A stretch of 64,000 nucleotides of DNA from assembly GCF_020194175.1 (NCBI RefSeq), contig NZ_JADYVX010000033.1, forward strand, positions 29,102-93,101, read 5' to 3'. Below the pieces are notes generated by a model that was not told the origin of the DNA, ran no database searches, and worked only from the letters and a program-made list of their open reading frames with translations. The DNA comes from Bradyrhizobium sp. BRP22. Lineage in GTDB: Bacteria; Pseudomonadota; Alphaproteobacteria; Rhizobiales; Xanthobacteraceae. Positions 42,207-50,903 of the stretch are shown in pieces. The stretch's first letter is position 1. Each line of letters starts with the position of its first letter. A program made the translations under genes and the position numbers.

Positions 42207-43765
42207 GAGGTCCGCAGCGACTCCGCGAGTTTGTGCTTCAGGATCTTGCCCGTCGAGGTCGCCGGCAGCGCGTCGAGCAGGATGATCTCCGACGGCCGCT
42301 TGTAGGAGGTGAGCTGCGGCGCCACATGCGCCATCAGGTCCTGCGCCGTCGCCTTTGAGCCCTGCAGCAACTGCACGAACGCCACCACTTCCTCATTGCC
42401 CTCGACCGGCCGTCCCACCACGGCGCACTGCACCACGGCGTCATGGGTCGAGAGCACCGCCTCGATCTCGGCCGGATAGACGTTGAAGCCGGAGCGGATG
42501 ATCATCTCCTTGGTGCGGCCGACGATGAACAGGCAGTCACCTTCAAAACGCGCGAGATCGCCGGTGTTGAACCAGCCGTCAGGGTCGATCGCCTTCGCGG
42601 TGAGATCGGGCGCGCGATAATAGCCGCGCATGACATTGGCGCCGCGGACATGGAGCTCGCCGACCTCGCCGTCGGCCACGAGCCGGCCATCGCGGCCGAC
42701 AATCCGGGCCTCGAGACCGGGCAGCAGCGTGCCGACTGCATGGTCGTCTCGCGGCGCCTCCGGGCGAACGCCGGAAATTCCGGGCGAGCATTCGGTGATG
42801 CCGTAACCGTTGAGCAGCGGCAGCCCGAGTTCCTGTTCGACCCGCGATTTCAGGTCGAGATCGAGCGGCGCGCCGGCGACTGAGATCACGCGCAGCGCGC
42901 CTCGGTTCAATTTCGACAGGCCCGACGTCCGCTTGTATTCGAGCAGGCGCTGATAGGTGGCGGGAACGCCGTTCAGGATGGTGATGCCTTCTTCCGCCAT
43001 CGCCTGCACCAGCGCCGCCGGATCATATTTCGCGACCAGGCGGACCGCGGCCCCTGTCATCAATGTCATCGTCAGCAGCGAGATGCCGACGATGTGCGAG
43101 ATCGGCAGCACGCAGTACTGCACGTCGTCCGACGTCATGTTGCGCAGCGCCGCGGTGGTCTTGGCGCTGAACAGGAGATTGCGGTGCGTCAGCATCACGC
43201 CTTTCGGCGTGCCCGTGGTGCCCGAGGTATAGATGAGCACGGCGACCTGGCTGGCGCCGCCGGGTTCGACCGGCTCGGGCGAGGTCATCTCATTCAGCGC
43301 GGACACGCCGATGCCATAGAGCGGGCCGACATCCTGCACCGGAGCCTCGTAGCGCACGGCATGTGCGGCCGCTTCCCTGGAGACATCGGCGGTGAAGAAG
43401 GCGCGGCGCGCGCCGCTGTGATCCCGGATCTGGTCCAGTTCGCGCGGCGACAGCCTCGGGTTGGCCACGATCGCCCAGGCATCGAGCCGGCTCGCGGCCA
43501 ACAGCAGGCAGGCGAGCGGGATCGAATTCTCGCTGACGATCATCATGCGATCGCCGCCGCGGACGCCAAGCGCACGCAGGGCGTCCGCGGTACCGCCGAT
43601 GGCGCGGTCGAGTTCGCGATAGGTCAGGCTTCCGTTGTCATCGATCAGTGCCGTGCGGTCCGGCGTCGCCGCGACGTGCCGATCGATCACTTCATGGATC
43701 CGGTTCGGCAGACTTGCCAGAATTTCGGCCGCCGGGGCCGCCTGCTCCACTGTCGTCAATGCCAC
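42203..43765 (-). CDS. AMP-dependent acyl-CoA synthetase/ligase
   Basis: 520 aa ANL-superfamily ligase: IYTSGTTGTPKGVMLTHRNL (A3), GYGITECSPG (A5), FNTGDLARFEGDCLFIVGR (A7/8), catalytic Lys in PATSTGKILKHKL. It would activate an aromatic or aliphatic acid as the first CoA step of the cluster. Starts 49 bp after the isomerase gene. The stop TAG lies within a dispersed repeat. Confidence 0.93.
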   Translation of the reverse strand: MALTTVEQAAPAAEILASLPNRIHEVIDRHVAATPDRTALIDDNGSLTYRELDRAIGGTADALRALGVRGGDRMMIVSENSIPLACLLLAASRLDAWAIVANPRLSPRELDQIRDHSGARRAFFTADVSREAAAHAVRYEAPVQDVGPLYGIGVSALNEMTSPEPVEPGGASQVAVLIYTSGTTGTPKGVMLTHRNLLFSAKTTAALRNMTSDDVQYCVLPISHIVGISLLTMTLMTGAAVRLVAKYDPAALVQAMAEEGITILNGVPATYQRLLEYKRTSGLSKLNRGALRVISVAGAPLDLDLKSRVEQELGLPLLNGYGITECSPGISGVRPEAPRDDHAVGTLLPGLEARIVGRDGRLVADGEVGELHVRGANVMRGYYRAPDLTAKAIDPDGWFNTGDLARFEGDCLFIVGRTKEMIIRSGFNVYPAEIEAVLSTHDAVVQCAVVGRPVEGNEEVVAFVQLLQGSKATAQDLMAHVAPQLTSYKRPSEIILLDALPATSTGKILKHKLAESLRTS

Positions 43766-43814
43766 CTCCCGCTGCTACAGCCCTTGTTCCGGGTCTTGTC
43801 GTGAACTGGTTTGC

Positions 43815-44465
43815 TCAGAGTCCCTGCCGCCTCGCGCAGCCTTTCGCTGCGGCAAGCTGCGCGACGATTTCTTCCTCGACCTCGCGCACGCGATCCTTGC
43901 CGAAGAACATCTCGTCGCCGACGAAGAAGGTCGGCGAACCGAACTCGCCGCGCGCCACCGCATTCCCGGTGTTCTGGATCAGCTTCTTCTTGACCTCGTC
44001 CTGCTGGATGCGGGCGAGCACGCGGTCGATGTCGACACCGGAGGAGAGGAACGCGTCGCGGAAGATCTGCGGATCGTCCATCTTCTTCGGCTCGACCCAC
44101 ATGTGATGGTAGGCCGCACGGAAATAGGGCTCGAACAATCCCTCGAGCTCGGCGGCGATGACGCCGCGCATCAGCATCAGGGTGTTCACCGGAAAGAACG
44201 GGTTCTGCTTGAACTTCGTGATGTTGTAGCGTCGCAGGAAGCGCTCGGTTTCGAGCGTGTTGTATTCGGGCTTGTTCTTGATCCCGCGCAGCGAGTCGAA
44301 CGGCGACATGTTGCCGGTCGCCTTGTAGACGCCGCCAAGCAGCACCGGGACATAGTCGAACTTCACACCGGTGCGCTTTTCGATTCCCGGCAGGACGAGC
44401 TCGGCGAGATAGGCGTTCGGGCTGCCGAAATCGAAGTGAAACTCGACCTTGAGCGGAGCAGCCAT
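43815..44465 (-). CDS. 2-hydroxychromene-2-carboxylate isomerase family (DsbA-like) protein
   Basis: 216 aa kappa-class GST/DsbA fold: VEFHFDFGSPNAYLAELVLP with the conserved Ser near residue 15, PFFPVNTLMLMRG, and GSPTFFVGDEMFFGKDR. Family members isomerise 2-hydroxychromene-2-carboxylate in naphthalene-type breakdown using glutathione. First gene of the run; divergent from the HxlR regulator with a perfect dyad between them. Confidence 0.93.
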   Translation of the reverse strand: MAAPLKVEFHFDFGSPNAYLAELVLPGIEKRTGVKFDYVPVLLGGVYKATGNMSPFDSLRGIKNKPEYNTLETERFLRRYNITKFKQNPFFPVNTLMLMRGVIAAELEGLFEPYFRAAYHHMWVEPKKMDDPQIFRDAFLSSGVDIDRVLARIQQDEVKKKLIQNTGNAVARGEFGSPTFFVGDEMFFGKDRVREVEEEIVAQLAAAKGCARRQGL

Positions 44466-44525
44466 CGATCGCCTTTCGTTGTGCCACGCGGCCGTTGCCG
44501 CGATCGGTTGCGATCTCGGCTTTAA

Positions 44526-44542
44526 AGTTCTATTTTAGAACT
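44526..44542. promoter_or_regulatory. HxlR operator candidate
   Basis: AGTTCTATTTTAGAACT, perfect 7-bp arms with a 3-bp spacer, 61 bp before the isomerase gene and 115 bp before hxlR. Stands out in an AT-rich stretch. Confidence 0.6.
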
Positions 44543-44656
44543 GTCAATAGCGGATAGCGCGCGGCAGTAACGGTCGGCACACAAGCGGTTGAACACTCCT
44601 CAGTGCCGAATTAGAATGAATCCCGCTGCGCCGACTGCAGGTGACTGGAGACATTG

Positions 44657-45172
44657 ATGAAATGGGACACGCTTGAAGAGGAGCCGTGCTCACTGGCCCG
44701 CACGGTGGCCGTGATCGGCGACCGCTGGAGCCTCTTGATCCTGCGCGAATGTTTCCTTCGCAAGCGGAGGTTCGAGGCGTTCCAGTCCTCGCTCGGCATC
44801 ACCCGCCATCTGCTCGCCGAGCGGCTGAAGAAGCTGGTGCGCTTCGGCGTGCTGCGCCGGATTCCTTACCAGGACTCGCCGAAGCGCTACGAATACATCC
44901 TGACGCAGAAGGGTCTCGACCTCTATCCGATCATCATGTCGATCGTGCACTGGGGCAACGTCCACATGGTCGATTCGCGCGGCCGTCCGATGCTGCATCA
45001 GCACAAGAACTGCGGGCACATGTTCGATCCCGTGATGGTCTGCTCGGAATGCGGCGAGCCGCTGACGGCCAAGGCCGTCCATGTCCATCCCGGCCCCGGC
45101 GCACGCCAGACCTCTCCGGTGCACGCCATGGCCGCGGATGAGCCGAAGGCGAAAGCGAAGACCGGGACGTAA
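44657..45172 (+). CDS. HxlR-family regulator with C-terminal metal-binding-like knuckle
   Basis: 171 aa. Winged HTH (SLARTVAVIGDRWSLLILRE ... GITRHLLAERLKKLVRFGVL) followed by a C-terminal part with HKNCGHMF and VCSECGEPL, possible ligands for a metal, and a basic tail. ATG at 44657 with GGAG 7 nt upstream. Probably controls the divergent catabolic genes. Confidence 0.93.
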   Translation: MKWDTLEEEPCSLARTVAVIGDRWSLLILRECFLRKRRFEAFQSSLGITRHLLAERLKKLVRFGVLRRIPYQDSPKRYEYILTQKGLDLYPIIMSIVHWGNVHMVDSRGRPMLHQHKNCGHMFDPVMVCSECGEPLTAKAVHVHPGPGARQTSPVHAMAADEPKAKAKTGT

Positions 45173-45182
45173 CTGGAGGTGC

Positions 45183-45231
45183 GCTCCCTCTCCCGCTTGC
45201 TGGAGAGGGCCGCGAGCGGGAGAGTGAAACC
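45183..45231. repeat. Dispersed repeat, CCCTCTCCCGCTTG family, short copy
   Basis: CTCCCTCTCCCGCTTGCTGGAGAGGG followed by GAGCGGGAGAG; a truncated member between hxlR and the rplU promoter. Confidence 0.65.
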
Positions 45232-45294
45232 CTCAAAACCGGGCTGAAATCGCTCCAAATCCTTCATTTTGGGTCGGTTTTCGGTTCGTTTGCC

Positions 45295-45322
45295 TTGACT
45301 CCTGGCGCTTGGCCGCTATAAC
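45295..45322 (+). promoter_or_regulatory. Housekeeping promoter of rplU-rpmA
   Basis: TTGACT - 16 bp - TATAAC, an unusually good sigma-70-type match for this GC-rich genome, 160 bp before rplU. The long leader may carry ribosomal autoregulation, but no known structure is recognised. Confidence 0.75.
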
Positions 45323-45481
45323 GGCGGCCAATCCGGCGTGGGATTTCTCGCGCCGCTTGTTTTTGCGCGAATTCCGGGACCTGTCCCACACCGCGCGAAA
45401 ATCGTAACCCATAGCGACTGAACAAGAAGCCGGCCCGGGGCATCCCCCTGAGGACGGGATCGAACACGAAGGAATCAAACG

Positions 45482-45865
45482 ATGTTCGCAGTCATCAAAA
45501 CCGGCGGCCGGCAGTACCGCGTCGTTCCGGATGATGTTCTCGAGATTGGCAAGATCGCCGGCGATGTCGGCACGATCGTGCAGCTTGGCGAAGTTCTGGT
45601 GGTCGGCGGCGAGACGCCGGTCCTGGGCATGCCGACGGTGGCCGGCGCAACGGTCGCAGCCGAGGTGCTGCAGCACAAGCGTGGTCCGAAGGTGATCGCG
45701 TTCAAGAAGCGCCGCCGCAAGAATTCGCGCCGCAAGCGCGGCTATCGCGACGAGCTGACGGTGCTGCGGATCACCGAGATCCTGACCGACAACGCGAAGC
45801 CGACGATCGGCCCGCGGCCGAAGAAGGAAAAGGTTGCTGCAGCGCCCACCGAGGACGCTGCGTAA
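45482..45865 (+). CDS. rplU: 50S ribosomal protein L21
   Basis: 127 aa. Starts MFAVIKTGGRQYRVVPDDVL, with RNA-binding KRRRKNSRRKRGYRDELTVLRI; a short Lys/Ala-rich C-terminal extension follows. Operon with rpmA, 122 bp apart. Confidence 0.98.
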   Translation: MFAVIKTGGRQYRVVPDDVLEIGKIAGDVGTIVQLGEVLVVGGETPVLGMPTVAGATVAAEVLQHKRGPKVIAFKKRRRKNSRRKRGYRDELTVLRITEILTDNAKPTIGPRPKKEKVAAAPTEDAA

Positions 45866-45987
45866 GCCTTCAAGAAGGCCGCGTTGGAGAGTTGTGATTG
45901 TCACGCATCAAAAGTTGAAGCGTGACAAAAAGTGAAATGATTCCGTCAAGGAATTGATCTAGAGATTACTGCAGTTGGAGACGAGCC

Positions 45988-46260
45988 ATGGCTCACAAAA
46001 AAGCAGGCGGTTCATCGCGAAACGGACGTGATTCCAAGGGCAAGCGCCTTGGCATCAAAGCGTTCGGCGGCGAACTCGTGATTCCCGGTAACATCATCGC
46101 GCGTCAGCGCGGCACCACCTGGCATCCGGGCCTTAATGTGGGCATGGGAACCGATCATACCCTCTTCGCCAAGGTCGAAGGTCGTGTGGAGTTCCGCGCC
46201 AAAGGCAATGGCCGCACCTTCGTATCGGTGATTCCGGTGGTCGAGGCTGCAGCCGAATAG
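45988..46260 (+). CDS. rpmA: 50S ribosomal protein L27
   Basis: 90 aa. Starts MAHKKAGGSSRNGRDSKGKR, the conserved N-terminus reaching the peptidyl-transferase centre, with no Firmicute-type propeptide. A terminator follows at 46320. Confidence 0.98.
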   Translation: MAHKKAGGSSRNGRDSKGKRLGIKAFGGELVIPGNIIARQRGTTWHPGLNVGMGTDHTLFAKVEGRVEFRAKGNGRTFVSVIPVVEAAAE

Positions 46261-46319
46261 ACGGTGGACGATATGAGTCCGCCGGATCCTGTTGAACCGG
46301 CGGGGCTCAAAAAGGCTCC

Positions 46320-46350
46320 AAGGGGAGGCGGGATACCGGCCTCCCCTTTC
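46320..46350 (+). terminator. Intrinsic terminator after rpmA
   Basis: AGGGGAGGC / GCCTCCCCT stem of 9 bp with a 9-nt loop, followed by TTCTCTT, 60 bp past the rpmA stop. Confidence 0.8.
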
Positions 46351-46427
46351 TCTTGCGCGTGTCCCACATGGGGCCGCGCGCGACGATCGAAACGTAGCGT
46401 ACCGTTTTCGCATCACAGGAGCCCGAC

Positions 46428-47015
46428 ATGCTGCAGGATATCCCGACCCCGATATTGCGAGAGTCGAGAGGTTGCGTCCTCGAGACCGAACGGCTGAGCT
46501 TGCGCAAGCCGACGCTCGCGGACGTAAAAGCAATTGCGCATCTCGCCAACGATCGCCGCATTGCGGAGAATACCCGTCGCCTGCCGCATCCTTATTCCCA
46601 GGACCATGCGGTCGAATTCGTACGCGCGCTCGCTGACACGGGCGAGACCGTATTCCTGATCGAGAACAGCTCCGCGCCGATCGGCATGGTCGGCATCAAC
46701 TGGCGCGAGCCTGACGCGCCGGAGCTCGGCTACTGGCTCGGCGTCGAGCATTGGGGCCAGGGCTTTGGCACCGAGGCCGCGCGCGCGGTGATCGACTACT
46801 TCTTCGAGGAGTTCGACCACTGCTACCTGTTCTCCGGCGCCCGCGTCGCCAACCCGTCGTCGCGCAACATCCTGGAGAAGTGCGGCTTCCAGTGGAGCGG
46901 CGTCGAGCTGCACCGCTTCGAGGCGCTCGGCTCCTCCACCCCGGTCGACTGCTTCCGCCTGTCGCGCGGCGTCTGGTCATCGCTGAAGAACTGGGGCTCA
47001 TCGACACGGCGGTGA
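46428..47015 (+). CDS. GNAT-family N-acetyltransferase (RimJ/RimL-like)
   Basis: 195 aa. LETERLSLRKPTLADVKAI start of the RimL-type fold, acetyl-CoA loop in WGQGFGTEAARAVIDYFFEE, and NPSSRNILEKCGFQ. CAGGAG precedes the ATG. Downstream of rplU-rpmA, where obg is found in many relatives; the target amine is unknown. Confidence 0.92.
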   Translation: MLQDIPTPILRESRGCVLETERLSLRKPTLADVKAIAHLANDRRIAENTRRLPHPYSQDHAVEFVRALADTGETVFLIENSSAPIGMVGINWREPDAPELGYWLGVEHWGQGFGTEAARAVIDYFFEEFDHCYLFSGARVANPSSRNILEKCGFQWSGVELHRFEALGSSTPVDCFRLSRGVWSSLKNWGSSTRR

Positions 47016-47037
47016 GGCACCCACTCGCCGCAATCAC

Positions 47038-47155
47038 CCCTCGTCGTCCCCGCGAAAGCGGGACCCATAACCACAGGAAGTCGTCGTGGCGCGAGCAATC
47101 ATGCTCTAATGCTGGTGGTCATGGGTCCCGGGTCAAGCCCGGGACGACATGATAC
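47038..47155. repeat. Dispersed repeat, GTCCCGGGACGAC family
   Basis: TCGTCCCCGCGAAAGCGGGACCCAT at one end and ATGGGTCCCGGGTCAAGCCCGGGACGAC at the other, near-complementary overall. Lies between convergent acetyltransferase and EamA genes; the core is shared with 1120-1146. Confidence 0.75.
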
Positions 47156-47162
47156 CTTGAGG

Positions 47163-48107
47163 CTACACCGGCGGGCTCACCACCGGCTCCTCCCGCCCCA
47201 GCTTCTGCTCGCGCAGGAAGATGTAGAGCCCGGCGGCGATGATGATCGCGGCGCCGACAATGGTGGCCCAGGACGGCACGTCACCCCACACGACGAAGCC
47301 GAAGATCACGGCCCAGACGATCATCGAATACTGGTAGGGCACCACGACGCTTGCCGGCGCCAGCTTCAGCGAGCGGTTGACGCAGAGCAGCGCAACGACC
47401 GACGTAATGCCGGCGACGAAGAAGATGGCAAGGCTGCCGGCATCCGGCGTCACGCAGCCGAAGGGCGACAGCACGGCGCCGAGCAGGAACGTGCCGCCGA
47501 ACTGCGACGAGGCCAGCACGATATCGGGCGTGGCGCGCAGCGAGCGCGTGATCAGCATCAGAACGGCGAACGACAGGCTGCCGCCGAGCGCGATCATCGC
47601 CGGCCAGCTCACGGTTTGCGCCGATGGCCTGAGCGCGATCAACACGCCGCAGAAGCCGACCAGGATTGCGCTCCAGCGCCGCCAGCCGATCTCTTCGCCC
47701 AGCAGCAGGCCCGACAACGCCGTGACGAAGATCGGACCGGCGAGGTAATAGGTGATGACGTCGGCAAGCGGCAAATAGACGGTCGCAAGAAAAAAGGCGG
47801 CGACCTCGACCGTCGACAGCGTCACCCGCAGCAATTGCAGCCAGGGGCGCTCGAGACGGAAGAACTCCGCGCGCTGCTTCCAGATGATCGGCAGCAGCAC
47901 GACCAGCGCCGCGCAGGCGCGCAGCCACAACAACTGTCCGACCGAATAGGTCGCGACAAGGAATTTCCCCATCGCATCGCCGAAAGAGAACATGAAGATC
48001 GACAGCAGCATCAGGGCAATGCCGGCAAGCCGGGCGGAGCGATCATCATAGGCCGAGAGTTTTGCGAACAGGGTCATCAGGCGGGCGATGTTTCTTGCTG
48101 TCGTCAT
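47163..48107 (-). CDS. EamA-family (DMT) transporter
   Basis: 314 aa, ten hydrophobic segments in two EamA repeats (IALMLLSIFMFSFGDAMGKF ... PYQYSMIVWAVIFGFVVWGD). Inner-membrane export or import of small metabolites; substrate unknown. An alternative start (MTLFAK) lies 10 codons in. Confidence 0.9.
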   Translation of the reverse strand: MTTARNIARLMTLFAKLSAYDDRSARLAGIALMLLSIFMFSFGDAMGKFLVATYSVGQLLWLRACAALVVLLPIIWKQRAEFFRLERPWLQLLRVTLSTVEVAAFFLATVYLPLADVITYYLAGPIFVTALSGLLLGEEIGWRRWSAILVGFCGVLIALRPSAQTVSWPAMIALGGSLSFAVLMLITRSLRATPDIVLASSQFGGTFLLGAVLSPFGCVTPDAGSLAIFFVAGITSVVALLCVNRSLKLAPASVVVPYQYSMIVWAVIFGFVVWGDVPSWATIVGAAIIIAAGLYIFLREQKLGREEPVVSPPV

Positions 48108-48293
48108 GGCCGGGCAGAGCCGCCAAGCGCATCTTCACGCCGGCGCCCGGCCATCCGCGCCGTTGTCGGCCCGTTTTAAAGACGTGGATGTCCGGGACAA
48201 GCCCGGAGCCGACGAATTGCACGGATTGTCGCAGCGACCCTGCTGCGGTAGCGGTGAAGTGAACAAGACCACGATCCGAGGAAACCCCGAGAT

Positions 48294-48773
48294 ATGACCG
48301 ACTTCGACCCCGGCCGCCATCGCATGGTGCAAGCACAGCGCTGGTTCGAAGACTTCACCCTGGGCGAGCGCTTCGTGATCCCGAGCCGGACCCAGACCGA
48401 GGCCGTGTTCGCGGCGTTCCAGACCGCCAGCGGCGATACCCATCCGATCCACTATGACGTCGAATATTGCCGCGCGCGCGGCATGCCGCACCTGCTCGCA
48501 CACGGCTTCCAGACCCTGATCCACACCGCACCCGGCGCCGGGCTGTTTCCCTTCCTGGTCGAGGAATCCATGATCGGCTTTCTCGAACAGTCGAGCCGCT
48601 TCCTGAAGCCGGTCTATGCCGGCGACACCATCTATCCCGCGCTCGAAGTGACGGAGCTCGTGCCCGGCCGCACCACCGGCGTGGTGACGCTGCGCTCCAC
48701 CGTCTTCAACCAGCACCGCGAATTGGTGCTCGAAGGCATGCAGAAATTCCTGATCCGCCGCCGGCCCGGCTAA
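48294..48773 (+). CDS. MaoC-family dehydratase (hot-dog fold)
   Basis: 159 aa. Active-site element ASGDTHPIHYDVEYCRARGM with the Asp-x4-His pair of (R)-hydratases, then LLAHGFQTLI. Likely hydrates or dehydrates an acyl-CoA. Single gene. Upstream 48108-48293 holds no other gene. Confidence 0.9.
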   Translation: MTDFDPGRHRMVQAQRWFEDFTLGERFVIPSRTQTEAVFAAFQTASGDTHPIHYDVEYCRARGMPHLLAHGFQTLIHTAPGAGLFPFLVEESMIGFLEQSSRFLKPVYAGDTIYPALEVTELVPGRTTGVVTLRSTVFNQHRELVLEGMQKFLIRRRPG

Positions 48774-48900
48774 CGCCTCCTGAGCCTGTCATTGAAGTGT
48801 CGCGGAACACGCCGGTCCCGGTGGCGTTCCATGACGTGCAGGCGCCACCACGGGCGCAACTTCAACGAGACTTGGTGAGACAGGGATTTGGCCAGTCTGT

Positions 48901-50019
48901 ATGACAAACGAAGCTTCCAGCAAAAGGACAGTTGTCGTTTATACGCCACCCGGCACGCGCTTTTGCGCGACTCACGAAAGGGTTGCTCACATCAGGATTG
49001 CCAAGCGGATCGCGGCGCTCAAGGGCGGCAGCTTCGGCGGGCAGTTCGATAGCGCCTCTTATTATCCGGATCGGCCGTACTTCCTGCCGACCGACACGAT
49101 CGTCGGAATTGACCTTGCGCGCGAGCTCGGCATTTTCGCAGAAGATGATCTGTTCGGCGGTGTAGTGCCCCACGGATTCATCGGGACCAAAGCCATAACC
49201 CACGGCTTGACCTCGGAGCGTGCTTCATCGCCCGCGAACTGGTCGCCCGCGTTCGCGACGGAGGTGTGCGACATTGTCCCGCGGGGATATACGGCTTTCT
49301 GCATCGAAGATGCACGAGCCGCGATGCGCTGTCTGCTTCGCGAAGGGCCGGTCCGGATCAAGCCCGTGAAGGCGACCGGCGGACGCGGTCAATCGGTGAT
49401 ACGCAGTGCTTCCGAAGTCGAAGCGGTTCTGGAAAAGCTCGATCAGGCGCAGCTTTCGCGATTCGGGCTGGTCCTCGAAGAGGATCTGGCTGCGCCGATC
49501 ACCTACAGCGTCGGACAGATCAGGCTCGAAGGGCTGCTCGCGAGCTACTACGGCGTACAGAATCTCGTCCACGACAATTTCGGGCAGACCGCTTACGGAG
49601 GCTCCGATCTTTCGGTCGTCCGTGGCGACTTCGACGACCTCGTAAGGGTGAGTGACCCGCCGGGCGAACTGCGGACTGCGATCGCCCAGGCCCAGCGCTA
49701 TGACGCCGCCGCCAGGCGCCATTTTCCGGAGATCATCGCGTCGCGCAGGAACTACGACATCATTTGCGGAACGTCGGCGACCGGAGGACGTTGTTCCGGC
49801 GTTCTTGAACAGTCGTGGCGGATTGGCGGAGCAACGCCGGCCGAGATCACCGCGCTGGAAGCCTTTGCCGCTGTTCCAGATTTGAAGATTGTCGAAGTGT
49901 CGTCGGTCGAGGCGTATGGAACCTGCCCGCCGAAGCCGGCGAACGCGATCATCTACTTTGAAGGTGTCGACGAACAGATCGGGCCAATCACCAAATACGC
50001 GCATCTACGTAACGCATGA
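48901..50019 (+). CDS. DUF3182 family protein (ATP-grasp-like)
   Basis: 372 aa soluble protein. RIKPVKATGGRGQSVIRSAS near residues 150-170 resembles the Gly-rich loop of ATP-grasp ligases, and VLEEDLAAPITYSVGQIRLE and YGGVQ-like segments fit such a fold, but the family is of unknown function. Its stop overlaps the next gene's start (ATGA), so it works with the hydrolase. The ribosome site is weak. Confidence 0.85.
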   Translation: MTNEASSKRTVVVYTPPGTRFCATHERVAHIRIAKRIAALKGGSFGGQFDSASYYPDRPYFLPTDTIVGIDLARELGIFAEDDLFGGVVPHGFIGTKAITHGLTSERASSPANWSPAFATEVCDIVPRGYTAFCIEDARAAMRCLLREGPVRIKPVKATGGRGQSVIRSASEVEAVLEKLDQAQLSRFGLVLEEDLAAPITYSVGQIRLEGLLASYYGVQNLVHDNFGQTAYGGSDLSVVRGDFDDLVRVSDPPGELRTAIAQAQRYDAAARRHFPEIIASRRNYDIICGTSATGGRCSGVLEQSWRIGGATPAEITALEAFAAVPDLKIVEVSSVEAYGTCPPKPANAIIYFEGVDEQIGPITKYAHLRNA

Positions 50020-50798
50020 ATCCAGAGCAAACGCCGATTGAAATCAAGGTCGAGGATCAGCATCTGGCAGGCACGGTGCTAACTCCGGCGAGTTCATTTC
50101 CGGGCATCCTGTTTGTCCACGGCTGGGGCGGAAGCCAGGAAACCGACCTGGTTCGTGCGCGAGAAATCGCGGCGCTTGGATGCATTTGCCTGACCTTCGA
50201 CCTGCGCGGCCATGCCGGAACGAAATCTCAATTCGAAAGCGTCACCCGCGAGCAGAACCTCAACGACCTCGTCGCGGCCTATGATGCGCTGGTACGGCAT
50301 CCCGCGGTCGACCGTTCGGCGATCGCCGTCGTCGGCAGCAGCTATGGCGCCTATCTGGCCGCGCTTCTGACCTCGCAGAGGGCGGTGCGCTGGCTGGCGT
50401 TTCGTGTCCCTGCCCTTTACAGGGATGACGAATGGAACGTTGCGAAGCGGCAACTCGACCGGCAGGTGCTTGCTGCCTACCGCCGAAGCTTTGTGCCGCC
50501 GAGGGACAATCGGGCCTTGCGGACCTGCACGCAGTTCCGTGGCGACGTGCTGATCGTCGAGTCCGAGCACGACGACCTGATCCCGCATGAAACGATTCTC
50601 AGCTACCGGTTCTCATTCAGCGGAGCTCACTCGCTCACCTATCGCATCATCAGCGGGGCGGATCACGCGCTGTCCCGGCCGGAGCATCAGCACGCCTACA
50701 CCTCGCTGCTGATGAATTGGACCACGGAAATGGTGCTTGGATCGCGCGGCGCCGGCCAATCGCGAGCGCAACCCACGCCGCCTCACGTCATCAGTTAG
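50016..50798 (+). CDS. Alpha/beta hydrolase coupled to DUF3182
   Basis: 260 aa. FVHGWGGSQETDLVRARE, nucleophile Ser in VVGSSYGAYLAALL, Asp in ESEHDDLIP and His in SGADHALSRP: a complete triad. Overlaps DUF3182 by 4 bp. Its stop TAG falls in the first bases of a dispersed repeat. Substrate unknown; peptidase/acylhydrolase types have this layout. Confidence 0.9.
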   Translation: MNPEQTPIEIKVEDQHLAGTVLTPASSFPGILFVHGWGGSQETDLVRAREIAALGCICLTFDLRGHAGTKSQFESVTREQNLNDLVAAYDALVRHPAVDRSAIAVVGSSYGAYLAALLTSQRAVRWLAFRVPALYRDDEWNVAKRQLDRQVLAAYRRSFVPPRDNRALRTCTQFRGDVLIVESEHDDLIPHETILSYRFSFSGAHSLTYRIISGADHALSRPEHQHAYTSLLMNWTTEMVLGSRGAGQSRAQPTPPHVIS

Positions 50799-50903
50799 AG
50801 CGTTTTCGAGCGAAGTGGATACCGGTTCGCGTGAAGAAAGCGCGTCAAAAGCAAGAATCTAGAGCTTCGGTTCTGATTCAATCAGAACCGACAATGCTCT
50901 AGA
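50796..50903. repeat. ~105-bp repeat with CTCTAG ends, copy A
   Basis: Runs from TTAGAGCGTTTTCGAGCG to GACAATGCTCTAGAG with inner GGTTCTGATTCAATCAGAACC. Its inverse copy B is at 53449-53554 (only a few differences). Both ends supply stop codons: TAG of the hydrolase gene (50796-50798, plus) and of ogt (50899-50901, minus). Confidence 0.88.

Noticed and set aside
20862..45231. CRISPR or other array from repeated CTCCCGC hairpins
   Set aside because: The copies are single, kilobases apart and intergenic; they are dispersed palindromic repeats, not an array.
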